Below the pieces are notes generated by a model, which saw only the letters and a program-made list of their open reading frames with translations, made no database searches and was not told the DNA's origin. This document shows positions 1 to 7,445 of a stretch of 64,000 nucleotides of DNA, piece by piece. Origin of the DNA: Bacteroidales bacterium (GTDB lineage Bacteria; Bacteroidota; Bacteroidia; Bacteroidales; F082); NCBI GenBank assembly GCA_017531225.1, contig JAFXLL010000011.1, positions 1-64,000 on the forward strand, in the 5' to 3' direction. Each line of letters begins with the position of its first letter. Within the stretch, counting starts at the first letter, position 1. Both the position numbers and the translations under genes were made by a program.

Positions 1-9
1 TCATTGTAT
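1..9 (-). rRNA. 16S rRNA, extreme 5' end (runs off window)
   Basis: Read on the minus strand, the window ends in AATACAATGA. Bacteroidales 16S genes begin ACAATGAAGAGTTTGATC, so the first bases of a 16S gene probably lie here and the rest lies outside the window. The rRNA-type leader and strong promoter just upstream support this. Only a few bases are visible, so the identification rests on context. Confidence 0.55.
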
Positions 10-188
10 TATTGTTGTACTTTTTCTTTTTCCTGTTTTAGGGCTCCGCTATGATTCTTTGCTGTTCCTTACTCTCGAAACGGTCCGAGCCTCTCGGCTC
101 ACCGCCTCGGACTTATGCTGGCCTCAAGCTTTCAAAGAACTTCCCAAACTTGCTTTCTTCACATTTCCTCTCTCGTTGTTTGGGACCG
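10..188 (-). other. rRNA operon leader transcript
   Basis: This untranslated stretch lies between a strong minus-strand promoter and the presumed 16S start. It contains an AGTTCTTTGAAAG block (about 129-141), of the kind found in Bacteroidales rRNA leaders. It also has a GC-rich stem-loop at 81-104 (CGGT, then GAGCC-TCTC-GGCTC, then ACCG, with a CC bulge), very unlike the AT-rich DNA upstream. The stem could serve rRNA processing or antitermination; that is inference. A short plus-strand frame across it is judged non-coding. Confidence 0.6.
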
Positions 189-218
189 CAAAAGTACAAC
201 CTTTTTTTATTCTGGCAA
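189..218 (-). promoter_or_regulatory. rRNA operon promoter
   Basis: Minus strand: -33 TTG at 218-216, a 19-base spacer, and -7 TACTTTTG at 196-189. This matches the Bacteroidota sigma-A promoter (TTTG, 19-21 bases, TAnnTTTG). An A/T-rich tract lies upstream, as expected for a strong rrn promoter. Confidence 0.75.
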
Positions 219-837
219 GCTTTTTTTGAAGTTTTTTTTCAAAAAAAATCTAATATATTGAAGATCAAAGAAATAATTTTTCAATGACTTTCTGGTTACT
301 TTCTGACCGCTTTTTTAGCGGCTTTCTATATTATAATAGGTGCAATAAAATCACCTTCAAACCCCTTGTCGAAAAAACCGATGAAAAAGGGGAGGCGTTT
401 TAAGGCGGTTTTTAAGCGCTCTGAGCAACGCTAAATTTTAGGCCAAATACACATCAACCAAGGGGAAAATCGTTGAAAATAGAGCATTATTACAAGAGTA
501 AAGTTGTAAAATAATAAAAATTACAAAAATAAATACATGAAATAAAAATAGTTATAAATCAGTAAGTTACAATATAATTTACAATATTAAATATCTTGAA
601 TACATCGGTAATTTACATTATTAAAATAAAAAATCAGTATTTTTGATTAGAATATGTAATAAAATACATAAAATCAGAAAAATATAGCATAATATTTAAA
701 GTAAAATACTAAGAATTAAGCATTTATTAGTGCGAAGATTAGTATGGGATTATTTTCATAATAAAATATTGAAAATAAACGATTTAATTAAATCTAATTA
801 AAGCGACGCTTCATTGAATTAAGAAGGCTTTTCAAAA
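219..837. other. AT-rich intergenic region
   Basis: About 600 bases with no credible gene. A short hairpin, CCGCT-TTTTT-AGCGG, lies at 307-321. From about 440 onward the DNA is extremely AT-rich, with repeated TTACAA/TTGTAA words. TTACAAGAGTAAA (490-502) and TTACAAAAATAAA (521-533) each match the perfect half-site at 838-850 in 12 of 13 positions. These may be extra binding sites for the XRE regulator downstream, or chance in AT-rich DNA. Confidence 0.5.
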
Positions 838-896
838 TTACAAAAGTAAATTTCAAAAAATCGAAATTGTTAACAAATTATTTTTTACTTTTGTAA
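838..896. promoter_or_regulatory. Inverted-repeat operator with divergent promoters
   Basis: TTACAAAAGTAAA (838-850) and its exact reverse complement (884-896) form a perfect 13-bp inverted repeat with a 33-base spacer. Each arm contains a -7 box: TACTTTTG at 886-893 reads right into the XRE gene, and the same box on the minus strand at 848-841 reads left into the AT-rich region. TTGTTAACAA (867-876), a 10-bp perfect palindrome, lies between the arms. The layout suggests autoregulation by the XRE protein; this is inferred. Confidence 0.5.
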
Positions 897-933
897 AAAT
901 TTTCAGAGGTGAAATCAAAATAATCAAGTTTGT

Positions 934-1356
934 ATGAAAGACAGAATTGAGCATATCATGCGAGCAAAAAATCTAAAAGCTTCAGATTTTGCCGCACTTT
1001 TAGGAATCCAACCTTCTGGTGTCTCACATATTCTTGCAGGTAGAAATAAGCCAAGTTTGGAGTTCGTCAAGAAAATCAAAGAGACTTTTCCTGAATATAA
1101 TTTGGACTGGATTATTTTTGGAACTGGACCGATGACGACCTCTGAACCTTTCAATGTTCCAACTACCCCATCATCCAATTCGTCCTCTCCTGATCCTGGA
1201 TCGATTCCCTTTGATTTTGATGACGAACCTCTTCAAGATGACCTTTCGGTGATCGATCCAACCGATGTCTCTGAGAAAGTAATGAATAGCAATACCATAA
1301 AGTCAATGGTAGTGCTGTATGATGACGGCACCTTTGAGAACTATTCGCCTAGATAG
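934..1356 (+). CDS. XRE-family helix-turn-helix regulator
   Basis: 140 residues. Residues 1-65 form a helix-turn-helix domain with LLGIQPSGVSHILAGR at the recognition helix. A Pro/Ser/Asp-rich linker follows (about 70-110), then a short conserved-looking tail with VVLYDDGTFENYSP. It is a small DNA-binding protein of a kind common in Bacteroidota; its targets are unknown. The ATG at 934 follows a TACTTTTG promoter by about 40 bases. The inverted repeat over that promoter suggests autoregulation. nrnA lies downstream in the same direction but has its own promoter, so the two are probably not one operon. Confidence 0.8.
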   Translation: MKDRIEHIMRAKNLKASDFAALLGIQPSGVSHILAGRNKPSLEFVKKIKETFPEYNLDWIIFGTGPMTTSEPFNVPTTPSSNSSSPDPGSIPFDFDDEPLQDDLSVIDPTDVSEKVMNSNTIKSMVVLYDDGTFENYSPR

Positions 1357-1402
1357 CCTCGCTATTTATATAAATAAGGTGCCAGCCACTCAAGAATAAT
1401 GC

Positions 1403-1410
1403 TTATCTTT
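1403..1410 (+). promoter_or_regulatory. -7 box of nrnA promoter
   Basis: TATCTTTG, 21 bases before the nrnA ATG at 1432. An in-frame ATG at 1399 lies inside the promoter and so cannot be the start. Confidence 0.75.
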
Positions 1411-1431
1411 GCAAATTATTTCGGCTGCATC

Positions 1432-2454
1432 ATGCAAAGAAAACAGTTTTTTGAAGCGTTTGACGCTGTAATACAGACACCTAAGCGTTTTGTGGTTGTC
1501 TCACATGTCAACCCTGATGGTGATGCCATTGGATCATCATTGGCATTTGCACAGTTTCTTAAAAAAATGGGACATCAGGCAGAAGTGATGGTTTCCAACG
1601 ATTTTCCTGAGTTTTTGGCATGGATGCCAGGTGCCTGCAATGTCCATATTTATGACAAAGCGCCTGAAGCTTGTGACGAATTGCTGAAATCTGCCGAGGT
1701 GTTGGCTATTTTGGATTTTAACCATGTGTCACGTTCCGGCTTAGTTCAAAATACAATTAAAGAACTGAATATCAATAAGATTCTTATTGATCACCATCGT
1801 GATACCGATTTTGACCAGTTCTTATGCGCTTTGTCGGACACGAATGTCTCCAGCACTTCTGAACTTGTTGCTGAACTCATTCTGCACTATGGAGAACGTT
1901 ATCTTGACGAATCCATCGCTACCAATCTTTTGGTGGGTATCATCACCGATACAGGATCGTTTGCCCATTCCGTATATCATCCTGAAATTTTCTCGATTTG
2001 TGCCAAATTAGTTGATAAATCAGTGTCATACAACCAGATACATCGTCTGATATATGACACCTTCTCTGAAGATAGACTGCGTTTGCTGGGTTATTCCATT
2101 AGTAATAAGATGGAAGTTTTGGATGAATACGCTACGGCTATCATTTTTTTGAGTAAAGAGGAATTGGCTAAGTTTAATTATCAAGTCGGTGACACCGAGG
2201 GCGTCGTTAATTTCCCCCTGTCTATGAAAAAGATCAGGATGTCGGTGTTGGTTACTGAACGTCAAGGGGTTATCAGATTCTCATTCCGTTCCAAAGGCAG
2301 TTTCTCTGTTCATGAATTGGCTAATAAGTACTTCAACGGTGGTGGTCATACCAATGCGGCAGGAGGTACGCTTACATGTAGCCTGGAAGCGGCTTTGGAG
2401 AAATTGCATCAAGTGTTGCCGGAGTATAAGGATTTGCTTAACCAAATGGATTGA
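1432..2454 (+). CDS. nrnA: DHH-family oligoribonuclease/pAp phosphatase NrnA
   Basis: 340 residues from the ATG at 1432. DHH phosphoesterase signatures: HVNPDGDAIGSS near residues 25-36, IDHHRD near 119-124, GIITDTGSF in the middle, and the DHHA1 motif GGGHTNAAGG near 305. NrnA enzymes use Mn2+ to degrade 2-5 nt RNAs to mononucleotides and to dephosphorylate pAp to AMP in the cytoplasm. In many Bacteroidota the gene lies beside FKBP lipoprotein genes, as here. Its stop codon is five bases before the next ATG, indicating an operon. Confidence 0.93.
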   Translation: MQRKQFFEAFDAVIQTPKRFVVVSHVNPDGDAIGSSLAFAQFLKKMGHQAEVMVSNDFPEFLAWMPGACNVHIYDKAPEACDELLKSAEVLAILDFNHVSRSGLVQNTIKELNINKILIDHHRDTDFDQFLCALSDTNVSSTSELVAELILHYGERYLDESIATNLLVGIITDTGSFAHSVYHPEIFSICAKLVDKSVSYNQIHRLIYDTFSEDRLRLLGYSISNKMEVLDEYATAIIFLSKEELAKFNYQVGDTEGVVNFPLSMKKIRMSVLVTERQGVIRFSFRSKGSFSVHELANKYFNGGGHTNAAGGTLTCSLEAALEKLHQVLPEYKDLLNQMD

Positions 2455-2459
2455 AGAGG

Positions 2460-2987
2460 ATGAAAAGGATAGGAAACATAGTCTTGTTTGTGGCATTTAT
2501 CCTGTTTTGCTCTTGTGCTGAAAAGCCAAAAGAAAAGACTCAAGTATCTGATTCACAGATAAAAGAGAGTCTTGAAAAAGCCAATCGTTATTTGGCGAAC
2601 GACGAAGAGGAGGATATCAACAATTACATAGCCCGCCATCAGTTAAACATGGAAGCGACAGGCACGGGCATGCGGTATCAGATTCTTCAGTCTGGAGATG
2701 GACCGCTGATCCGTCCCGGACAAACGGTTACCCTTGAATATGCAATGAACAATATTATGGGGGATATAGTGTATTCTTCTGAAAAAGATGGTGTTATGTC
2801 TTTTGTGGTTGGCTGTGGAGATGTGGTGTCAGGCCTGGATGAAGCCATGAGATACTTGCATCAAGGCGATGTGGCCAAGATCATCGTTCCTTCCCATTTG
2901 GGTTATGGACTTCTTGGTGATCAGAAAGAAATACCTGCACGTTCCACGTTGATTTATACTGTAAAAATTATCAAGGTAGTAGATTAA
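2460..2987 (+). CDS. FKBP-type prolyl isomerase lipoprotein, GldI-like
   Basis: About 175 residues. An N-terminal signal ends in a lipobox (FILFCSC), so the protein is predicted to be lipidated and periplasmic. The FKBP domain covers the second half: GQTVTLEYAMN, GLDEAMRYLHQGD, SHLGYG and STLIYTVKIIKV. It resembles GldI, an FKBP lipoprotein of gliding bacteria that also occurs in non-gliding Bacteroidota, where it probably helps fold exported proteins. The ATG at 2460 is preferred over a TTG nine bases upstream. It sits between nrnA and a second FKBP gene. Confidence 0.85.
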   Translation: MKRIGNIVLFVAFILFCSCAEKPKEKTQVSDSQIKESLEKANRYLANDEEEDINNYIARHQLNMEATGTGMRYQILQSGDGPLIRPGQTVTLEYAMNNIMGDIVYSSEKDGVMSFVVGCGDVVSGLDEAMRYLHQGDVAKIIVPSHLGYGLLGDQKEIPARSTLIYTVKIIKVVD

Positions 2988-3021
2988 TTCATTAAATATC
3001 AATAACTTAAATCTATTAGTA

Positions 3022-3906
3022 ATGAAAAGAAGCATTTATTTGGTGGCGATGAGCCTCCTGCTGTCCGCAACCGTGATGTCTTGCGGTCAGAAGTCTCCTT
3101 TCCCTGGCTATAAGCCTACAGGAACAGGATTGTATTACAAAGAAATCGTCAAAGGTACAGGCGAACAGCTTCAAATCGGCGATGTCATTAAGGTACGTCT
3201 TGCCTATTATGTTAATGATTCCTTGTTGTTCACGACCGACAACCTTCCAGAAGCCGCTTACGATCAAGTTCGCGAGTCGATTTTCCAAGGTGATGTGTAT
3301 GAAGGATTTAGAATGATGCATGTTGGCGACTCCATGTCGTTCATGATCAATGCTGATTCTGTTTTCAGAAAGCAATTCCGTGCTCCTATTATTCCTGAAT
3401 ACATCACTCCTGATGCGTTCCTGCGCTGGGAAGTTATCGTGGATGAAGCCATGACAGAGGAAGCTTTCCAACAGAAGAGAATGGAAGAGGCTGCTGCTTT
3501 GCAACAAAAGGCAAATGAAGAGTTTGATGCATTTATCGCTGCCAACGGCATTACTGAAACTCCCCAAGAGAGCGGTTTGGTTTATGTTTGCACCAAGAAG
3601 GGCAAGGGTCCAAAACCTGGTTACAAACAGACTGTGAAGGTTCACTACACTGGAAAACTGCTTGACGGTACTGTTTTCGACTCCTCATTGGAGCGTGGCG
3701 AACCTATTGAATTTGAACTTGGTGTGGGACATGTGATTCCTGGTTGGGATGAAGGTATCGCCCTGATGTCAAAAGGTGAGAAGGGTATCCTTTACATTCC
3801 TTCAAACCTTGCCTACGGTCCTCGTCAGGCTGGTGAATTAATCAAGCCTTATTCAAATTTGATGTTTGAAGTGGAGTTGGTGGATTTCTATACACCAAAA
3901 GAATAA
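3022..3906 (+). CDS. Lipoprotein with two FKBP domains
   Basis: 294 residues with a signal peptide and lipobox (TVMSC). The first half (about 35-145) looks like a degenerate FKBP fold (GDVIKVRLAYYVND, GFRMMHVGDSMSF). A helical, Glu/Gln-rich linker follows (about 145-180). The C-terminal domain is a canonical FKBP: VKVHYTGKLLDGTVFDSS, GWDEGIALMSKGEK, NLAYGPR and MFEVELVDF. Likely a periplasmic prolyl isomerase or chaperone in which only the second domain is catalytic. It follows the GldI-like gene by 34 bases with no clear promoter between, so probably one operon. Its stop lies two bases from the stop of the convergent gene. Confidence 0.85.
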   Translation: MKRSIYLVAMSLLLSATVMSCGQKSPFPGYKPTGTGLYYKEIVKGTGEQLQIGDVIKVRLAYYVNDSLLFTTDNLPEAAYDQVRESIFQGDVYEGFRMMHVGDSMSFMINADSVFRKQFRAPIIPEYITPDAFLRWEVIVDEAMTEEAFQQKRMEEAAALQQKANEEFDAFIAANGITETPQESGLVYVCTKKGKGPKPGYKQTVKVHYTGKLLDGTVFDSSLERGEPIEFELGVGHVIPGWDEGIALMSKGEKGILYIPSNLAYGPRQAGELIKPYSNLMFEVELVDFYTPKE

Positions 3907-3908
3907 AC

Positions 3909-5345
3909 TTATTGGATTTCCTCGAAACGCTCCTGATTTGAATAATACAAATCGATGACAACAATGAGCGCGGCACAGCTCCAAACCGGAACGGCCAACT
4001 TATCAGTGTCGAGGAAGTTGTTCAGGAATCCATGAACAAAATAACTGAAGAAAGCCAGGGTGGAACCAAGTACCAACACCTTGGCTTTCTTGTTTTTAGC
4101 CTTTTTGTAAGACTTCAAACCGGTGTAAACCACGGTGATGACAAAAGCCAATAATAAGATGGTACCAATGAAACCTTGTTCAGCCAACGTTCCGATGTAT
4201 TCGCTGTGAGCATTGCCTGCGTCGCCAGTATTGGTGCTGATGACGGTTTTTTCCATCGACATTTGATAAGGAGCATAAACGAACTGATAAGTTCCTGGAC
4301 CCCATCCGAATACTGGACGCTCGGCAAATAAACGGAAAGCGGAGTGCCAACGGTTGAAACGCTCCAGATTGGATGCGTCGGTGGAGATATTGGTAATGGA
4401 TTGGATATTCTCAACAATGTCGCCAGAGGCATCTTGGTTGTTATGCTCGAGAGCATCGATGATCTGGTGTTGGAAGGTGAAGAATAGGCCTGCAAGGATG
4501 ATCATAATGCCAAGTATCCATTTGAATTTGATTTTCAGCAATACGCAGGCCAACACGCCGATAGCGGCAGCGAGGCTAACCCAAGCGGCACGGCAGCTTG
4601 AAAGGATCATGGCGACGCTCAGGAGGGCCACAACACCCAATACAATCACTCTTCTGGAGGTCTTTATTCCTGGAATAAAAACGTAGGTGATGGCATAGAT
4701 CAAATATATGGCAAGCGCAGCGCCGTATGCGGTATGGTCATTATAGAATGGCGACATGACCCAGTGGGCGGAGTGGTTGTCAAATCCATGCTGGGAGTGG
4801 ATGATAGTCGTGTAAATCACTACAATACAGAGACCTGCCATATAGAGCCAGATAAACCAGTCGATGTTTTTGGGCTTCTTGAAAAGCAGGGCGCAGAAAA
4901 AGAATGAAGGTACGATGAACCAAAGACGAGATAACATGTACTTCATCGAGACCAACGGAATCTCGCTGGTAACGGTCGTGACAAACATCCAAAGAAACAT
5001 GCAATAGATGGTGATGGCCACAGGATGAATGGTGATGTTTCTGTCATATTTTCCATCGTATAGGAACTTGGCAATGAATAGGACGAGGATACCGGCTAAT
5101 AAGGGCTCTGCTGGTAATGAGACCGCCAGCCCATCAAATGAATCTAAGACCACCGATAGTGGAGTGACAAAACTGACAAGCATCATCACCTTGTCGAAAG
5201 AGAAGATGTAGAGCAGCAGTACGCCTAACACAATAGGGGTGGCGAAGAACATGTAGTTATTGCTCTTTACCACAAAAAACAAAGATATTGCGATAAACAG
5301 CGCCGTTAAGAGATAGACCCAACCTATTTTAGCCTTGTTGCTCAT
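3909..5345 (-). CDS. O-antigen ligase/polymerase family membrane protein
   Basis: 478 residues with about 11-12 hydrophobic segments and a large extracytoplasmic loop around 290-390 containing the RWHSAFRLFAERPVFGWGPG block and a conserved histidine (GNAHSEYIGTLAEQG). This arrangement is typical of Wzy_C proteins (WaaL O-antigen ligases and Wzy polymerases). These join or extend undecaprenyl-linked glycans at the outer face of the inner membrane. Ligase and polymerase cannot be told apart by sequence reading alone. Its ATG overlaps the stop of the upstream Wzz-like gene (ATGA), showing translational coupling in a polysaccharide operon. Confidence 0.82.
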   Translation of the reverse strand: MSNKAKIGWVYLLTALFIAISLFFVVKSNNYMFFATPIVLGVLLLYIFSFDKVMMLVSFVTPLSVVLDSFDGLAVSLPAEPLLAGILVLFIAKFLYDGKYDRNITIHPVAITIYCMFLWMFVTTVTSEIPLVSMKYMLSRLWFIVPSFFFCALLFKKPKNIDWFIWLYMAGLCIVVIYTTIIHSQHGFDNHSAHWVMSPFYNDHTAYGAALAIYLIYAITYVFIPGIKTSRRVIVLGVVALLSVAMILSSCRAAWVSLAAAIGVLACVLLKIKFKWILGIMIILAGLFFTFQHQIIDALEHNNQDASGDIVENIQSITNISTDASNLERFNRWHSAFRLFAERPVFGWGPGTYQFVYAPYQMSMEKTVISTNTGDAGNAHSEYIGTLAEQGFIGTILLLAFVITVVYTGLKSYKKAKNKKAKVLVLGSTLAFFSYFVHGFLNNFLDTDKLAVPVWSCAALIVVIDLYYSNQERFEEIQ

Positions 5346-6277
5346 TTTTCAGCGGGAAGGAGTCTTTTTTTGTTCTCAATGACGAAGAGAATGAGAATAG
5401 TAAGTAAGAAAGCACCCAGACCTGAAAACAGCACGATGATCCATCTGACAGGATAGCATTTTTTGTCGGCGGGGTAAGGCTCAGTAATGATGTTGGAGTA
5501 GGTGAGGTCTGAGAAGAAGAATCTCAGGTTTTGCTCGTAATCCTGTTTGACATCGACGTAAGCAGTAGCCTCTTCAATGATTTTGTTTTCCAGGTCGATT
5601 TGCTCGGGACCATACTGCTGAAGGTTGCGCATCAGTTCAGAAGCTTTGGATGATCCAGAGAGGATGCCTTTGGTGAGTTCCTTGCTTTGTTGTTCGTAAT
5701 TGGTAACACCGTAGTTGGTTCCCAAATCAGCCAATTGCTGTTTCCAATGATCGATGTCTTTTTGTTTATTTTCAAGTTGACGGGCGTACATGTTCACGAC
5801 TTCAGAGGTTTTGATGCGGTGCAGTTCATCAACCTTTTTGTCATAAAAGTACAGGATGTCTTTGGCAATGTTACATGCTGTAACAGGATCCTTGTCTTTG
5901 ACCACAATAGAAACAGCGTCGTATGGGGTTTTGGTGATTTTGATATTCTCGTGGTACATATACATCATGTACGACTTGGCGAACTGGTAGTTGCGGTCGA
6001 TCTTGTAATCAGTCCACAAATCATACTTTTCGATGATGGAGTCGACGATAGACTGTGAATTGATGATTTGAAGCATCTGTTCAGTCTCAGTTTCGTCAGA
6101 ATAGGGACTAATGTTAGCAGGATAGGCGATTGCTTCAGATTTGTACAATGGTGTGATGAATCTGGAGCTTGAGAAAATTGCGCCACAGATAGCGGCTACA
6201 ACCGTAATAATGAGGATGTGCCACTTCCATTTGACAATCAGTCTGATAAGTGAGAGGTTGTTGAAATTGTTATCCAT
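5342..6277 (-). CDS. Wzz-like polysaccharide chain-length determinant (second copy)
   Basis: About 311 residues from the ATG at 6277 (MDNNFNNLSLIRLIVKWKWH). One membrane segment lies near the N-terminus (HILIITVVAAICGAIF). A periplasmic region with predicted coiled coils follows, then a second membrane segment near the C-terminus (WIIVLFSGLGAFLLTILILF). This is the Wzz polysaccharide co-polymerase arrangement; such proteins set chain length together with a Wzy polymerase. It resembles the adjacent upstream gene (shared FITPLYKS, TEQMLQ and YDAVSI/YNAVKI blocks), suggesting an old duplication. A longer reading frame upstream overlaps that gene and is rejected. Confidence 0.82.
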   Translation of the reverse strand: MDNNFNNLSLIRLIVKWKWHILIITVVAAICGAIFSSSRFITPLYKSEAIAYPANISPYSDETETEQMLQIINSQSIVDSIIEKYDLWTDYKIDRNYQFAKSYMMYMYHENIKITKTPYDAVSIVVKDKDPVTACNIAKDILYFYDKKVDELHRIKTSEVVNMYARQLENKQKDIDHWKQQLADLGTNYGVTNYEQQSKELTKGILSGSSKASELMRNLQQYGPEQIDLENKIIEEATAYVDVKQDYEQNLRFFFSDLTYSNIITEPYPADKKCYPVRWIIVLFSGLGAFLLTILILFVIENKKRLLPAEK

Positions 6278-6305
6278 GGTTATACGACTTATTTCTTCTG
6301 TGTTA

Positions 6306-7370
6306 TTAACGATCTTCGGTTTTCTTTTGGGCTTTATTCTGGCCACCGTTGGCCTCTTCATGAAAAAAGCTGCCATAACGGTCAAACAGACCCAACAACA
6401 TGAACATGATTAAGAAAGTAGCGAAGACGGTGAGGAAAACGATGAGTATACGTTTCGGGAAATCCTTCTGTTCTGCAGGAGAAGCTGTATTGACTACGAA
6501 TTTGTGGGGAATCTCTTGAGTGGCATCAACTTTAGCCTCTTCGTACTTGGTCTTGACGAGTGACAGTTGCAGGCGCTCGTGATCAAGCTTTTCACTGATG
6601 GCATAATAGGCACCACCATATTTAGCCAAGATGTCAAGTTGGTTTTGGATGTTCTTCACGCCTTGGTTGTTGCCTTTTCCCAATTCAACAGCGAGTTGCT
6701 GGCTGAGCATCTCAACTTGTGACTCATAGTCGAAAACGCCGTGACTACGCAGCACATTGAGCGAGTCTTCCAAGGCAGCCATCTCAGCGCAAAGGCTGTT
6801 GTATTCGGCTTCAACCAACTCAAAAGCCTTGATAGCCACTTCTTTTTGCATGGCGTTCATGGTGCTGTCATACAAATCAGAAATGTCGTTGGCAATCCTA
6901 GCGGCCAATTCGGGGTCGGCATCCATAACGGAGATCTTTACCGCATTGTACTCGGTCTTACGGAACTTTATCCGCTTGTCGTAAAGCTTGTTGAGTTTAG
7001 TGACGGGATATTTTTGTGTAGGCTTGATGCCGTAATGATCCATCAGGTTGTGGCGCTCGATAATGATGTTGCGTATACGGTCTGAATTGAGGACCTGCAG
7101 CATTTGTTCGGTTTGCTCGGTTTCACCAAATTCCAAAATATCCTTGTCGGCTTTGAAGGTAGTGCTGATCAACACTTTGGAGATGGAATTGCTTGAAGTG
7201 GGGTAAAGGATTACCGAAGACTTATAAAGTGGGGTGATAAACCAAGGGGAGCTAAAAAAGATGGCTAAAAGGGCTGCGACAACCAAAACAATCAAAATAC
7301 TCTTCCTGTATCTCATAAGGAGTCGGCACAAATATTTCGAATTGAATGTGTCGTTTTGAGTTTCGTTCAT
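6306..7370 (-). CDS. Wzz-like polysaccharide chain-length determinant (first copy)
   Basis: About 354 residues from the ATG at 7370 (MNETQNDTFNSKYLCRLLMR). It has an N-terminal membrane segment (ILIVLVVAALLAIFF), a long periplasmic helical region (about 60-290) and a C-terminal membrane segment (RILIVFLTVFATFLIMFMLL), then a charged cytoplasmic tail. No Walker motifs are present, so it is a co-polymerase without a fused tyrosine kinase. It is the first gene after the promoter at 7404-7397 and is followed by its paralogue and the ligase/polymerase. Two paralogues in a row may set two chain-length classes or form a mixed oligomer. Confidence 0.82.
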   Translation of the reverse strand: MNETQNDTFNSKYLCRLLMRYRKSILIVLVVAALLAIFFSSPWFITPLYKSSVILYPTSSNSISKVLISTTFKADKDILEFGETEQTEQMLQVLNSDRIRNIIIERHNLMDHYGIKPTQKYPVTKLNKLYDKRIKFRKTEYNAVKISVMDADPELAARIANDISDLYDSTMNAMQKEVAIKAFELVEAEYNSLCAEMAALEDSLNVLRSHGVFDYESQVEMLSQQLAVELGKGNNQGVKNIQNQLDILAKYGGAYYAISEKLDHERLQLSLVKTKYEEAKVDATQEIPHKFVVNTASPAEQKDFPKRILIVFLTVFATFLIMFMLLGLFDRYGSFFHEEANGGQNKAQKKTEDR

Positions 7371-7396
7371 AAAAAAACATTTTGCGAATAGGGTGC

Positions 7397-7404
7397 CAAA
7401 AATA
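7397..7404 (-). promoter_or_regulatory. -7 box of the wzz-wzz-ligase operon
   Basis: TATTTTTG on the minus strand, 26 bases before the ATG at 7370. Confidence 0.6.
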
Positions 7405-7445
7405 TGAAAAATCATTGAAATGACAATGAAAAAAATGATTTTCGG

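Noticed and set aside
51-287. 78-codon plus-strand frame over the rRNA leader
   Set aside because: It runs across the rRNA promoter and leader in the wrong direction, with low-complexity Phe/Lys-rich ends and no promoter.
3016-3645. 209-codon minus-strand frame
   Set aside because: It is the shadow of the double-FKBP gene, which has clear motifs on the other strand.
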